Assembly: GCA_902168105.1 (NCBI GenBank)
Contig: CABHOY010000056.1
Span: 1-64,000 of the forward strand
Source of the DNA: an uncultured Flavihumibacter sp.
GTDB taxonomy: Bacteria > Bacteroidota > Bacteroidia > Chitinophagales > Chitinophagaceae
Direction: 5' to 3'
Length of the DNA: 64,000 nucleotides
The notes below the pieces were generated by a model, which had not been told where the DNA came from, made no database searches, and saw only the letters and a program-made list of their open reading frames with translations. Positions 50,210 to 58,321 of the stretch are shown here, one piece after another; within the stretch, counting starts at the first letter, position 1, and each line of letters begins with the position of its first letter. A program made the translations under genes and the position numbers.

Positions 50210-50995
50210 ATGAGAGCTGTTTGGTCAGGAACAATTGGTTTTGGGTTGGTTAACATACCCATCAAATTATACAGCGCAACACAGGACAGCAGGCTGGACC
50301 TGGATATGCTGGATAAAAAAGATCATGCCCATATAAAGTTTAAACGTGTGAATGAAAATACAGGGAAAGAAGTGCCCTGGGAACAAATAGTGAAAGGATA
50401 TCTGTATAATGATGAGTATATCATACTGGAAGATGAAGATTTCCAGGAGGCAGCCCCTGAAAAAAGTAAGATCATCACCATTGAATCTTTTGTAGAGCAA
50501 GTGGAAATAGATGATATCTATTTTGAAACACCCTACTATATAGAACCAGATAAAGCCGGTGTGAAAGCATATGAACTGTTGTTGAAAACATTACAGAAAA
50601 CGGGTAAGGCCGGACTGGGGCGTTTTGTACTCAGAACGAGTGAACATCTGGCCGTTATCCGCCCAAAAGACAATTACCTGATGTTGCAACAACTGAGATT
50701 TGAGCAGGAGATCCGCTCGCCGGAAGATCTATCCATTCCTTCCAGCAGTAAGATCAGCAAAAAAGAGCTGGATATGGCAGTGCAACTCGTGGAAAGTTAT
50801 ACAAGCGAATTTGACATCAGTCAATACAAAGATACCTATCATGAAGATCTGCTCAAGATCATTAAAGCCAAAGCAAGCGGCAAACGCCGTACAGTGAAAA
50901 AGATGAAGGTCGTACACACCAAGAGCTCTGATCTGTTCGATCAGTTGAAGGCAAGTCTTGGCAACAATAGTGGTAATAAAAAACGTGCATCATGA
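50210..50995 (+). CDS. ku: Ku protein, non-homologous end joining
   Basis: 261 residues, a typical bacterial Ku homodimer subunit: start 'MRAVWSGTIGFGLVNIPIKL' with the family's 'WKG.I.FGLV..PV.L' pattern, 'DLDMLDKKDHAHIKFKRVNE', 'ITIESFVEQVEIDDIYFETP' and 'YYIEPDKAGVKAYELLLKTL'. The C-terminal end is basic ('KKKRAS'), as in other bacterial Ku tails that bind DNA or LigD. It threads onto double-strand ends and recruits LigD; the ligD gene overlaps its stop by 4 bases (ATGA). Confidence 0.95.
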   Translation: MRAVWSGTIGFGLVNIPIKLYSATQDSRLDLDMLDKKDHAHIKFKRVNENTGKEVPWEQIVKGYLYNDEYIILEDEDFQEAAPEKSKIITIESFVEQVEIDDIYFETPYYIEPDKAGVKAYELLLKTLQKTGKAGLGRFVLRTSEHLAVIRPKDNYLMLQQLRFEQEIRSPEDLSIPSSSKISKKELDMAVQLVESYTSEFDISQYKDTYHEDLLKIIKAKASGKRRTVKKMKVVHTKSSDLFDQLKASLGNNSGNKKRAS

Positions 50996-53532
50996 GTCTG
51001 AGAACATACGATCAGAAGCGCAATTTCAAGGATACTTCAGAGCCGAAAGGAGCGAAGAAAAAGAGTGATGATAAACAGCACATCTTCGTTATTCAGCGTC
51101 ATCATGCCTCCCGGTTGCATTACGACTTCCGGCTGGAAGTAGATGGTGTGCTTAAAAGCTGGGCAGTACCCAAAGGTCCGTCCATGAACCCGGCTGATAA
51201 ACGACTAGCGATGCAGGTCGAAGACCACCCGTACGATTATAAAGACTTCGAAGGTGTTATTCCCGAAGGGAATTATGGCGCCGGATTCGTCTATGTATGG
51301 GATAAAGGGAGCTATGAACTGCTGCGTGAAGATGGAAAAGACTTCGATAAAGAAGCGAATAAAGAGATCCGCGATGGCGATCTTAAAATACGCCTGAAAG
51401 GGAAAAAAGTGAAAGGTGAATTCGCCCTGGTGAAAATGAAAAATTCAGATGATAATGCCTGGTTACTCTTAAAGCACAAAGATAGCTATGCAGTAAAAGA
51501 AGCCTACAATAGTGAAGATTATACCCCACAGCGTATTAAGGATAAAGGTGTGAAGGAGAAAGAGAAGATGAAAGGGGCTAAAAAAAAAGCACAGCCGGCA
51601 AAAGTAAAAGCAGCAGCAGCTAAAAAAGAGTTGTTCACTCCCATGATGGCGACACTGGTAGATGCACCGTTCAGCAGGGAAGGATGGCTGTTTGAAACCA
51701 AGTGGGATGGTTACAGGGCGATAGCTGATGTGCGCAAAGGCAATGTAGAGCTGTATTCGAGGAATCATTTGTCCTTTAATAAAGACTATGCAAAGGTGGT
51801 CGCCGCGTTGGAGAAATTATCACATAACGCAGTGCTGGATGGAGAGATCGTGATCATGAAAAAGGATGGTACGTCCGATTTTCAATCACTGCAAAACTAT
51901 AAGAACGATGCATCCGGTAACCTGGTATATGTAGTATTTGACCTGTTGCAGCTGGACGGGCAGGACCTGATGGCGTTACCGCTTATTCAACGAAAAGAAT
52001 TGCTGAAGGATGTTGTGAAACAATTGGGGAGCAAAACAGTGATCTACTCCGAGCACGTAACAGACGATAGTGAAAAGCTGTATAAAACAGCAAAGCAGAA
52101 GGGCTGGGAGGGTATCATCGCCAAAGAAACGGAGAGCCTGTATGCTGAAGGCCGCAGGTCTATGTCCTGGTTGAAGATCAAGATCGTGGATGAACAGGAA
52201 GCTATCATCTGTGGTTATACCGATCCGCAGGGTAGCAGAAAGAAAATCGGATCGCTGGTGCTGGGTGTTTATGATGATAAGAATGAGTTGAAATATGTAG
52301 GTAACTGTGGCGGTGGATTAAATGGAGCGCTCATCAATGAGTTGTATGAGAAGATGCAACCATACCGGCAGAAGACCTCTCCGTTTAAGGAAAAGATCAG
52401 GACCAATACGCCCGTTACCTGGGTTAAGCCTGAACTGGTATGCCAGGTGAAATTCTCTTCCTGGACGAGCGACAGGCATCTGCGCCAGCCGATATTCCTG
52501 GGATTAAGAAAAGACAAGCCGGCAAAGGAAGTGTATAAAGAAACTGCAAAATCTACAAAGATGGCGACAAAAAAAGCTGCAGTGAATGCCGCCGCTTCGA
52601 CGGCTGCTAAACATGAGAAAGAGAGGGTGGTGACGCTGAATGGGAAGAAGGTCACACTGACCAATCAACAGAAGTTGTACTGGCCGGATGAAAAGATCAG
52701 TAAAGGTACTTTGCTGGATTATTATCTGGAGATGGCCGATTACGTGTTGCCTTTCCTGAAAGACCGTCCGTTAAGCCTGCACCGGTTTCCTAACGGTATT
52801 AATGACGCGGGCTTTTATCAGAAGGATATTGATACGGAATCAGCGCCCGATTGGTTGAAAACCATTCAGCTGCATGCCGCATCTGCCTCGAGGGACGTTG
52901 ATTACCTGGTATGCAACAATGCCGCTACACTGGCGTATATGGTCAACCTGGGATGTATAGAGATCAATCCGTGGCTGTCACGGGTAAAGAACCTCGATAA
53001 CCCGGATTACCTGGTATTGGACCTGGACCCGGAAAATATTGCTTTTAAACATGTGGTGGAAACAGCGCTGGCTATTAAAGAGCTCCTCGATCAACTTGGG
53101 GTGAAAGCTTTCTGTAAAACTTCCGGTGCTTCTGGTCTGCATATTTATGTGCCTACCGGTGGCAAATACAATTATGAAACCTGTCGCTTGTTTGCAGAGT
53201 ATGTCGCCAAACAGGTACAACAGCAGTTGCCGGATATCACAAGTGTGATCCGCAGCAAGTCAAAGCGAAATAAAAAGGTATACATAGACTATATGCAGAA
53301 TAGCCGTGGACAAACTATCGCTTCTCCATATTCCGTACGGCCGAAGCCCGGCGCCACTGTTTCCGCACCGTTAAACTGGGATGAGCTGACAGATGATCTT
53401 GCCATAGCCGATTTCCATATCGGGAACATGGCAGACAGGCTGAAGGAAGTGGGGGATCTGTGGAAGGATATTGATAAAACAAAAAATGATCTGCGTAAGG
53501 TAATTAAGACTATTGAAGCTGCGGCGCAGTAA
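50992..53532 (+). CDS. ligD: Multifunctional ATP-dependent DNA ligase D
   Basis: 846 residues in the order phosphoesterase-ligase-polymerase. Residues ~1-190: 3'-phosphoesterase with 'HHASRLHYDFRLEVDGVLKSWA' core motifs (H38, H43, D45) and 'EGVIPEGNYGAG'. A Lys/Ala-rich linker (~185-212) leads into the ligase (~215-520) with the nucleotidylation motif 'ETKWDGYR' (K237). After a second Ala/Lys linker (~525-545) comes the primase-polymerase (~555-846) with 'YLVLDLDPEN' carrying the catalytic aspartates and 'SGASGLHIYVP'. Together with Ku it joins double-strand breaks. Start ATG overlaps the ku stop, indicating translational coupling. Confidence 0.95.
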   Translation: MSLRTYDQKRNFKDTSEPKGAKKKSDDKQHIFVIQRHHASRLHYDFRLEVDGVLKSWAVPKGPSMNPADKRLAMQVEDHPYDYKDFEGVIPEGNYGAGFVYVWDKGSYELLREDGKDFDKEANKEIRDGDLKIRLKGKKVKGEFALVKMKNSDDNAWLLLKHKDSYAVKEAYNSEDYTPQRIKDKGVKEKEKMKGAKKKAQPAKVKAAAAKKELFTPMMATLVDAPFSREGWLFETKWDGYRAIADVRKGNVELYSRNHLSFNKDYAKVVAALEKLSHNAVLDGEIVIMKKDGTSDFQSLQNYKNDASGNLVYVVFDLLQLDGQDLMALPLIQRKELLKDVVKQLGSKTVIYSEHVTDDSEKLYKTAKQKGWEGIIAKETESLYAEGRRSMSWLKIKIVDEQEAIICGYTDPQGSRKKIGSLVLGVYDDKNELKYVGNCGGGLNGALINELYEKMQPYRQKTSPFKEKIRTNTPVTWVKPELVCQVKFSSWTSDRHLRQPIFLGLRKDKPAKEVYKETAKSTKMATKKAAVNAAASTAAKHEKERVVTLNGKKVTLTNQQKLYWPDEKISKGTLLDYYLEMADYVLPFLKDRPLSLHRFPNGINDAGFYQKDIDTESAPDWLKTIQLHAASASRDVDYLVCNNAATLAYMVNLGCIEINPWLSRVKNLDNPDYLVLDLDPENIAFKHVVETALAIKELLDQLGVKAFCKTSGASGLHIYVPTGGKYNYETCRLFAEYVAKQVQQQLPDITSVIRSKSKRNKKVYIDYMQNSRGQTIASPYSVRPKPGATVSAPLNWDELTDDLAIADFHIGNMADRLKEVGDLWKDIDKTKNDLRKVIKTIEAAAQ

Positions 53533-53558
53533 TTTATTTCACCTTAAAACTGAATGTT

Positions 53559-53993
53559 ATGCAAACAGCAAATCATCATCACGTCAATCTTGCTCCCATT
53601 TATGGGATCATCATAGCTGTTGTCTCGATTGTATTTACGATCATCTTTTACTTCACCAATATATCCGCCGCCTTATGGACGGGATACTTTGGAAATCTGC
53701 TGATGTTCCTGGGCGTATTGTTTTCCGTTATTCATTACAATAGCCAGCATCATGAAAGGACATCTGCCATGGCATTGTTTGCGATGGGCTTCAGAACAAC
53801 GATATGGGCGGTGTTGGTTGTGACCTTGTTTACGATAGCGTTGCACTTTATCTCTGGAGCGCAGCGGCAAGATAACTTCTGGATCTATCTGTTCAGTAAT
53901 GTGTTCTTTACAAATGGTATCCTGGGCTTGCTGGCGTCAGTATTAGCCGCCATGGTGTTTAAGAAAGACCAGACGACTACGAAGCCTAAATAA
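53559..53993 (+). CDS. Four-helix membrane protein, DUF4199-like
   Basis: 144 residues with four hydrophobic segments (~12-34, ~39-60, ~75-98, ~108-132) and polar ends. The spacing and the 'SVIHYNSQHHERTSAMALFAMGFRTT' loop between helices two and three resemble DUF4199 proteins of Bacteroidota, function unknown. It starts 26 bases after ligD on the same strand and may be the last gene of that transcript, though there is no known link to end joining. Confidence 0.6.
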   Translation: MQTANHHHVNLAPIYGIIIAVVSIVFTIIFYFTNISAALWTGYFGNLLMFLGVLFSVIHYNSQHHERTSAMALFAMGFRTTIWAVLVVTLFTIALHFISGAQRQDNFWIYLFSNVFFTNGILGLLASVLAAMVFKKDQTTTKPK

Positions 53994-53996
53994 ACG

Positions 53997-55223
53997 TTAC
54001 ATCAGCCAGCCTAACAACAGGCAGGCGAGTACTATAAATGGGGACGGTATACGTGAAGTGCAGAGGATCGTTAATGTAGCGATAGTGATGGCGATGTTAT
54101 ACCAGGTAAGTGGGATGGCCATGAACAGGATGAACGTGGCTGCCCACATGATCCCCACAACAGTGGCGTTAATGCCCTCCAGCGCTCTGTAAATGACCAC
54201 GTATTTCTTCAGGTTGTGCCATATAGGGAAGAAGAATAAGACCAGCAGTAAACTGGGTAAAAATATGGCAACAGGGGCCAGCATACATCCCAGTAGCTGA
54301 TAGCCCGGTCCCAGGTTGCGCATTACCATTCCACCCACATAAGCGGTGATGGAAAAAGTCGGCCCCGGTAAGGCACGCATGATACCCGCTCCTGTCAGTA
54401 ATTCTTCCGCATTCATGAAACGGGTATTTGAGCGGGATACGTACTGTTCAAGCATCATCGCGATCAGGATATCCCCACCGCCAAATACCAGACTACCGAA
54501 ACGGTAGAAGTTCTCAAAAAGGTTAAACGGCCGGCGTGTGATCCAGTCGTGCGTACGCGCCAGCTCGGAAAAGAAACCCGCCAGTATGAACAACAGGGCA
54601 AACAGCCAGATATTGGTCCATTGGATCTTTTTCGGCTTGTCGTGGATGTCAGGGATACGTTTATCACTGAAGTTGGACACGATCCCTCCCAGGATGATGA
54701 GGGCCGGAAAGGTCCAGGGAGATTTAAAAAAGTAAGCTGTTAACAACGATACGACCATGATAGCGGCGGTAGCGAGGTTGCGGATACTGATCTTAAACGC
54801 CCGCAAACTTCCATAGATCAGAAAACCAACAGCCATCGGCTGTACGTACTTAAAGATATCTGTGTTTAAGGCTTTCTGATCAAAGTATTGCAGCAGAAAG
54901 CTGAGAGATCCCATTAGTAAACAGGCGGGAGCTATCCATATGAGAAGGGTAGCTACGGCCAACGGTACGCCGCCGCGTTTGTAACCAATAAGCGTCAGTG
55001 TTTGGGAAGACGAAGCGCCGGGTAACAGCTGGCAGAATGCATTGTACTCCATCAGCTCCTGCTCGGTTACGTCCCTTCTCTGGTGTACGAATGTCTTCAA
55101 CATCATGGCCAGGTGGCCCTGAGGCCCCCCGTACGCTGTGATGCTGTGCATAAAGACAGCCCGTAAGAAAGGAATATGACGTAGAAACACGTTTAAGAAA
55201 TTAATCGGCTGCCCGAATTTCAA
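53997..55223 (-). CDS. chrA: Chromate transporter family protein (ChrA, two CHR domains)
   Basis: 408 residues with two CHR domains and about ten membrane helices. First domain: 'TAYGGPQGHLAMMLKTFVHQ' and 'NAFCQLLPGASSSQTLTLIG', the ChrA 'FGGP...' and 'PGP....' motifs. Second domain: 'FGGGDILIAMMLEQYV' and 'MRALPGPTFSITAYVGGMVM'. Characterised members export chromate in exchange for or driven by the proton gradient; many environmental members have unproven substrates. The start used is a TTG at 55223; a GTG 11 codons later would also keep the first helix. Confidence 0.88.
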   Translation of the reverse strand: MKFGQPINFLNVFLRHIPFLRAVFMHSITAYGGPQGHLAMMLKTFVHQRRDVTEQELMEYNAFCQLLPGASSSQTLTLIGYKRGGVPLAVATLLIWIAPACLLMGSLSFLLQYFDQKALNTDIFKYVQPMAVGFLIYGSLRAFKISIRNLATAAIMVVSLLTAYFFKSPWTFPALIILGGIVSNFSDKRIPDIHDKPKKIQWTNIWLFALLFILAGFFSELARTHDWITRRPFNLFENFYRFGSLVFGGGDILIAMMLEQYVSRSNTRFMNAEELLTGAGIMRALPGPTFSITAYVGGMVMRNLGPGYQLLGCMLAPVAIFLPSLLLVLFFFPIWHNLKKYVVIYRALEGINATVVGIMWAATFILFMAIPLTWYNIAITIATLTILCTSRIPSPFIVLACLLLGWLM

Positions 55224-55245
55224 TAATTTCTTGACAAAAACAAGC

Positions 55246-55260
55246 GTTTAAACTTTAAAC
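55246..55260. promoter_or_regulatory. Short palindrome in the chrA/hydrolase divergent region
   Basis: GTTTAAA-C-TTTAAAC, perfect 7-bp arms around one base, 23 bases upstream of the chrA start. Could be an operator; AT-rich, so chance is possible. Confidence 0.3.
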
Positions 55261-55408
55261 AGTTGATTTTCTTCCGTTAGGCGGAAAGCGTACGGGCATA
55301 ATCCTTGTGATAAATAGAGAATACTTTCAGGTTAGTCAATATTTCCCACCTCAGTATGATCAGCCTTTAAGAGGTTGGTATTGAATGGTTTAATAATACA
55401 CATAGTTT

Positions 55409-56449
55409 ATGAGAAGATTCCTGGTCCTCCTATGCATAACAATTTCATTCAGCGCAAGAGCACAATTGACGTATTATAACAGTGAGGCTTATTGGGCTAA
55501 TTTCTCTTTGCAAACCGACTCAATAAGGCCTTCGCTGACTGACACCTGTCTCGTATTTGTAAGTAACAGGCATCTGTACAAGGATAGTTTACGCTTTGTA
55601 GATGAATTTGTAGATACCGCAGGGCTGAAGTACTTTTTCCTGCAAAAGAATGCAGGTCAATGGAATGTCTTCCAGGTACCGACTTTGTCAGAGGCGATGA
55701 ATATGATGCCGCAAAAGCGGGATATAGTCGTATATGCGGAGGGGATGGGGAAGATCTTTACGACAAACGTTCAGCGGGCCCTCTTAATGCGTTCACAGTA
55801 TAATGTGAACGTAGTGATGTTTGACTATGCCAGCATCAATACCACTTACCGGCCATCGAAAAACTTCAGGTTTGCCCGTAGTAACGCCCGTATATCGGCC
55901 CCACACTATTTCCGCCTGTTAAAGACGATCCAGCAGGCCCGCGTGGAGAATGAAGATTGGATAGCGCATATCAAAGTCTCCACATTCTGCCATAGTATGG
56001 GGAATATCATTTTCAGGGAGATGATGAAACACCAGCCTTATGAAGAGCTGAATAGTGTTCCCTTCATCGATAATGTTGTTTTGAATGCTGCATGTGTTCC
56101 GTCAAAGGGGCATAAGGAGTGGGTGGAGAATATCCGTTTCGCCAATAGGATCTATATCAATTACAACAGGTCAGACTGGCAATTGAAAGGGGCGCACCTG
56201 CTAACCCTCACCGCTCAGCTGGGGGAAAAATTGAAAGGCAAGCGGGCTGATAATGCCTGTTATGTCAACTTTCGTGAGCAGGGCGGCCGGCAGCATAGCT
56301 ATTTTCTGAATTTTCCGCATAATGATTATCGTATGACGCCCGAAATGAGAGATTATTTTGTACAGCTGTTCAGTGGTAATACGGCCGTGCTGGAAGAGGA
56401 GAAGACATTGGCAAAGAAGCAGCAGGGTGCTTCCAGTGAAGTGAATTAG
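55409..56449 (+). CDS. Secreted alpha/beta hydrolase-like protein (DUF900-like)
   Basis: 346 residues with a signal peptide ('MRRFLVLLCITISFSARAQ'). The body fits an alpha/beta hydrolase: strand 'DIVVYAEGMGK', 'VVMFDYAS', the nucleophile elbow 'STFCHSMGNIIFREMM' (C-H-S-M-G, Ser as candidate nucleophile), and a late histidine in 'GGRQHSYFLNF'. An acidic catalytic residue probably lies between them. It resembles DUF900-type hydrolases of unknown substrate. Probably periplasmic. Monocistronic, divergent from chrA. Confidence 0.7.
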   Translation: MRRFLVLLCITISFSARAQLTYYNSEAYWANFSLQTDSIRPSLTDTCLVFVSNRHLYKDSLRFVDEFVDTAGLKYFFLQKNAGQWNVFQVPTLSEAMNMMPQKRDIVVYAEGMGKIFTTNVQRALLMRSQYNVNVVMFDYASINTTYRPSKNFRFARSNARISAPHYFRLLKTIQQARVENEDWIAHIKVSTFCHSMGNIIFREMMKHQPYEELNSVPFIDNVVLNAACVPSKGHKEWVENIRFANRIYINYNRSDWQLKGAHLLTLTAQLGEKLKGKRADNACYVNFREQGGRQHSYFLNFPHNDYRMTPEMRDYFVQLFSGNTAVLEEEKTLAKKQQGASSEVN

Positions 56450-56470
56450 AAGATGTTCCTGTAACCAATA

Positions 56471-56513
56471 GGGGCTGACTAAAGAAGATAGATCCCTTCT
56501 TTTAGTCAGCCCC
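56471..56513. terminator. Bidirectional terminator between convergent genes
   Basis: 17-base left arm (56471-56487, GGGGCTGACTAAA...) pairs with the right arm ending at 56513, with one bulged T. Confidence 0.8.
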
Positions 56514-56532
56514 ATATATTTGAAAACGGCAA

Positions 56533-57489
56533 TTATTTCTTTAATCCGATCTCTCTAAGTCTTTCGTCGAGGTATTCGCCTGCGCTAATAGGCTCGTAAG
56601 AAAGTGGATTTTCATCTGTTACACAGCTTTCCAGGGCGTTCAGCGGCATCTCTGATTTGGGATGCAGGAAGAACGGAATAGAATAACGGCTGGTATGCCA
56701 CATATCACGCGGAGGGTTCACTACACGATGCGTGGTTGATTTCAGGCGATTGTTGGTCAGCCTTTGCAGCATATCGCCCACATTCACAACGATCTGTTCA
56801 GGCAACGAAGTTACAGGCACCCAGTTATCCTGTTTGTCGAGTATCTGTAAGCCATCAGCAGAAGCGCCTACCAGCAGGGTAATGAGGTTAATGTCCTCAT
56901 GTTGTTCTGCACGAATGGCAGATGACGGTTCCTGCGTAATAGGAGGGTAGTGAATGGCCCTCAGTATCGAATTGCCATTGTGTATGTAATCGTCAAAATA
57001 ATGCTCGTCCAATCCCAGGTAGATCGCGATAGCCTGCAGCAGTGCTTTTCCTGACTTTTCGAATGCGCGGTATGCATCGAAGAAGGTGGGTGAAAAAGCA
57101 GGGATCTCTTTTACAGATACATTTGGCGGATATTCGTCGCTGATCGGATCTTCATCTTCCACGGTTTGACCAAACTGGAAGAATTCTTTCAGATCGGGCG
57201 CGTCATATCCTTTTGCGTGTTCTTTACCGAAGGAGGTATAACCGCGCTGGCCGGCCAGTTCGGGGATCTCGTAAGATCGCTTGGTCTCCGAAGGTAAAGT
57301 AAAGAACAGTTGTACATACTTGTACAGCTTTGCAATGAGATCGTCTGAAATACCATGATTTTTTACCGCTACAAAACCTACTTCTTCGTAAGCTTTACCG
57401 AGCTGCTCAACAAAAGCGGCTTTACTGGCAGCATCGCCCGAAGTAAAGGCGGCGAGGTCCACAACTGGAATGGATTGAGTTAGAGCCAT
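56533..57489 (-). CDS. Isopenicillin N synthase-like 2-oxoglutarate/Fe(II) oxygenase
   Basis: 318 residues. N-terminal 'IPVVDLAAF' and 'GFVAVKNHGI' are the DIOX_N pattern; the double-stranded beta-helix carries the Fe ligands 'HEDINLIT' (H and D of HxD) and 'STTHRVVNPP' (distal H), with 'SRYSIPFFLHP' supplying the Arg/Ser for the 2-oxoglutarate carboxylate. Family members hydroxylate or cyclise small molecules; the bacterial ones of this size are mostly unassigned, and a true isopenicillin N synthase is unlikely. It is 30 bases downstream of the exbD-like gene on the same strand. Confidence 0.85.
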   Translation of the reverse strand: MALTQSIPVVDLAAFTSGDAASKAAFVEQLGKAYEEVGFVAVKNHGISDDLIAKLYKYVQLFFTLPSETKRSYEIPELAGQRGYTSFGKEHAKGYDAPDLKEFFQFGQTVEDEDPISDEYPPNVSVKEIPAFSPTFFDAYRAFEKSGKALLQAIAIYLGLDEHYFDDYIHNGNSILRAIHYPPITQEPSSAIRAEQHEDINLITLLVGASADGLQILDKQDNWVPVTSLPEQIVVNVGDMLQRLTNNRLKSTTHRVVNPPRDMWHTSRYSIPFFLHPKSEMPLNALESCVTDENPLSYEPISAGEYLDERLREIGLKK

Positions 57490-57519
57490 AGTAAGTGAGT
57501 TTTACCTTACTAAGTTAAC

Positions 57520-58056
57520 TTATTTTAGGTAAGCTTCATCTTCCGGAGTAATGTCTACCATGGCATATCTTTCTACATGATTGATCAGCATCTCATCCAT
57601 AATGTCCACCACGTTTTTATAATTGGCAGATTTATCTGCTTTGATCAATACCGTCAGATCATCACGCCCATGTACTTTTATCACCTGGTCACGTTTGTTG
57701 ATAATGATATCGCGGATACCATTGTTATTCGCAAAGGTGGTGTGTTTTACTACCGGTGGATGTAAAGGATCATTCCCCATTCCTTCATAATAACTGACTG
57801 AGTTATTGGCGCCCAGCAGGATAGTGAGCGATTTGCTTTCTGCTATGACATTCGGCCGCTCATTATCTTTAGGATTTGCAGGCATCAGTAACTTCATCAC
57901 CTTGGGTTGTGACATCGTAGTAGTTAACATGAAAAAAGTAATGAGCAGAAATCCCAGGTCTACCATAGGTGTCATATCTACACGAGTACTTAATTTCTTT
58001 GAACGGGTTCCTTTTTTGTGGCCGCGATCGGAGCTGCCGGTATTCATTTCAGCCAT
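57520..58056 (-). CDS. ExbD/TolR-family protein
   Basis: 178 residues. A basic cytoplasmic N-terminus ('GHKKGTRSKKLSTRVDMTPM') leads into the single membrane helix 'VDLGFLLITFFMLTTTM', whose Asp (in 'PMVD') is the conserved proton-path residue. The periplasmic domain is longer than in E. coli ExbD, with 'VLIKADKSANYKNVVDIMDE' matching the family's end. ExbD works with the ExbB pore to energise TonB or Tol. No exbB or tonB gene is next to it; partners must be encoded elsewhere. Confidence 0.87.
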   Translation of the reverse strand: MAEMNTGSSDRGHKKGTRSKKLSTRVDMTPMVDLGFLLITFFMLTTTMSQPKVMKLLMPANPKDNERPNVIAESKSLTILLGANNSVSYYEGMGNDPLHPPVVKHTTFANNNGIRDIIINKRDQVIKVHGRDDLTVLIKADKSANYKNVVDIMDEMLINHVERYAMVDITPEDEAYLK

Positions 58057-58264
58057 GATAAATAGGTTTAAGTGTATAAGAATAAATGACTGAAAGCGCT
58101 TTCAATGATATAGATGCTGAGGGAGAAATATTCCATAAAGAGGGAAATGAACTATCGGGATAAGAATAAGCATAGCGGAATGAGATGCGGATATACGTGA
58201 AGATCGTGTGTGAATCGAAGTTACAGGCGTATGTAATGGAATTGAGCAAGCGTTTGATAAAAGT

Positions 58265-58299
58265 AAAACGCCGTCCCGAAATAAACGGGACGGCGTTTT
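58265..58299. terminator. Terminator after asnS
   Basis: 14-bp perfect arms (AAAACGCCGTCCCG/CGGGACGGCGTTTT at 58265-58278 and 58286-58299) with A- and T-runs on each side; on the minus strand it follows the asnS stop by 22 bases. Confidence 0.88.
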
Positions 58300-58321
58300 T
58301 TATGATGATCTATCAACATTC

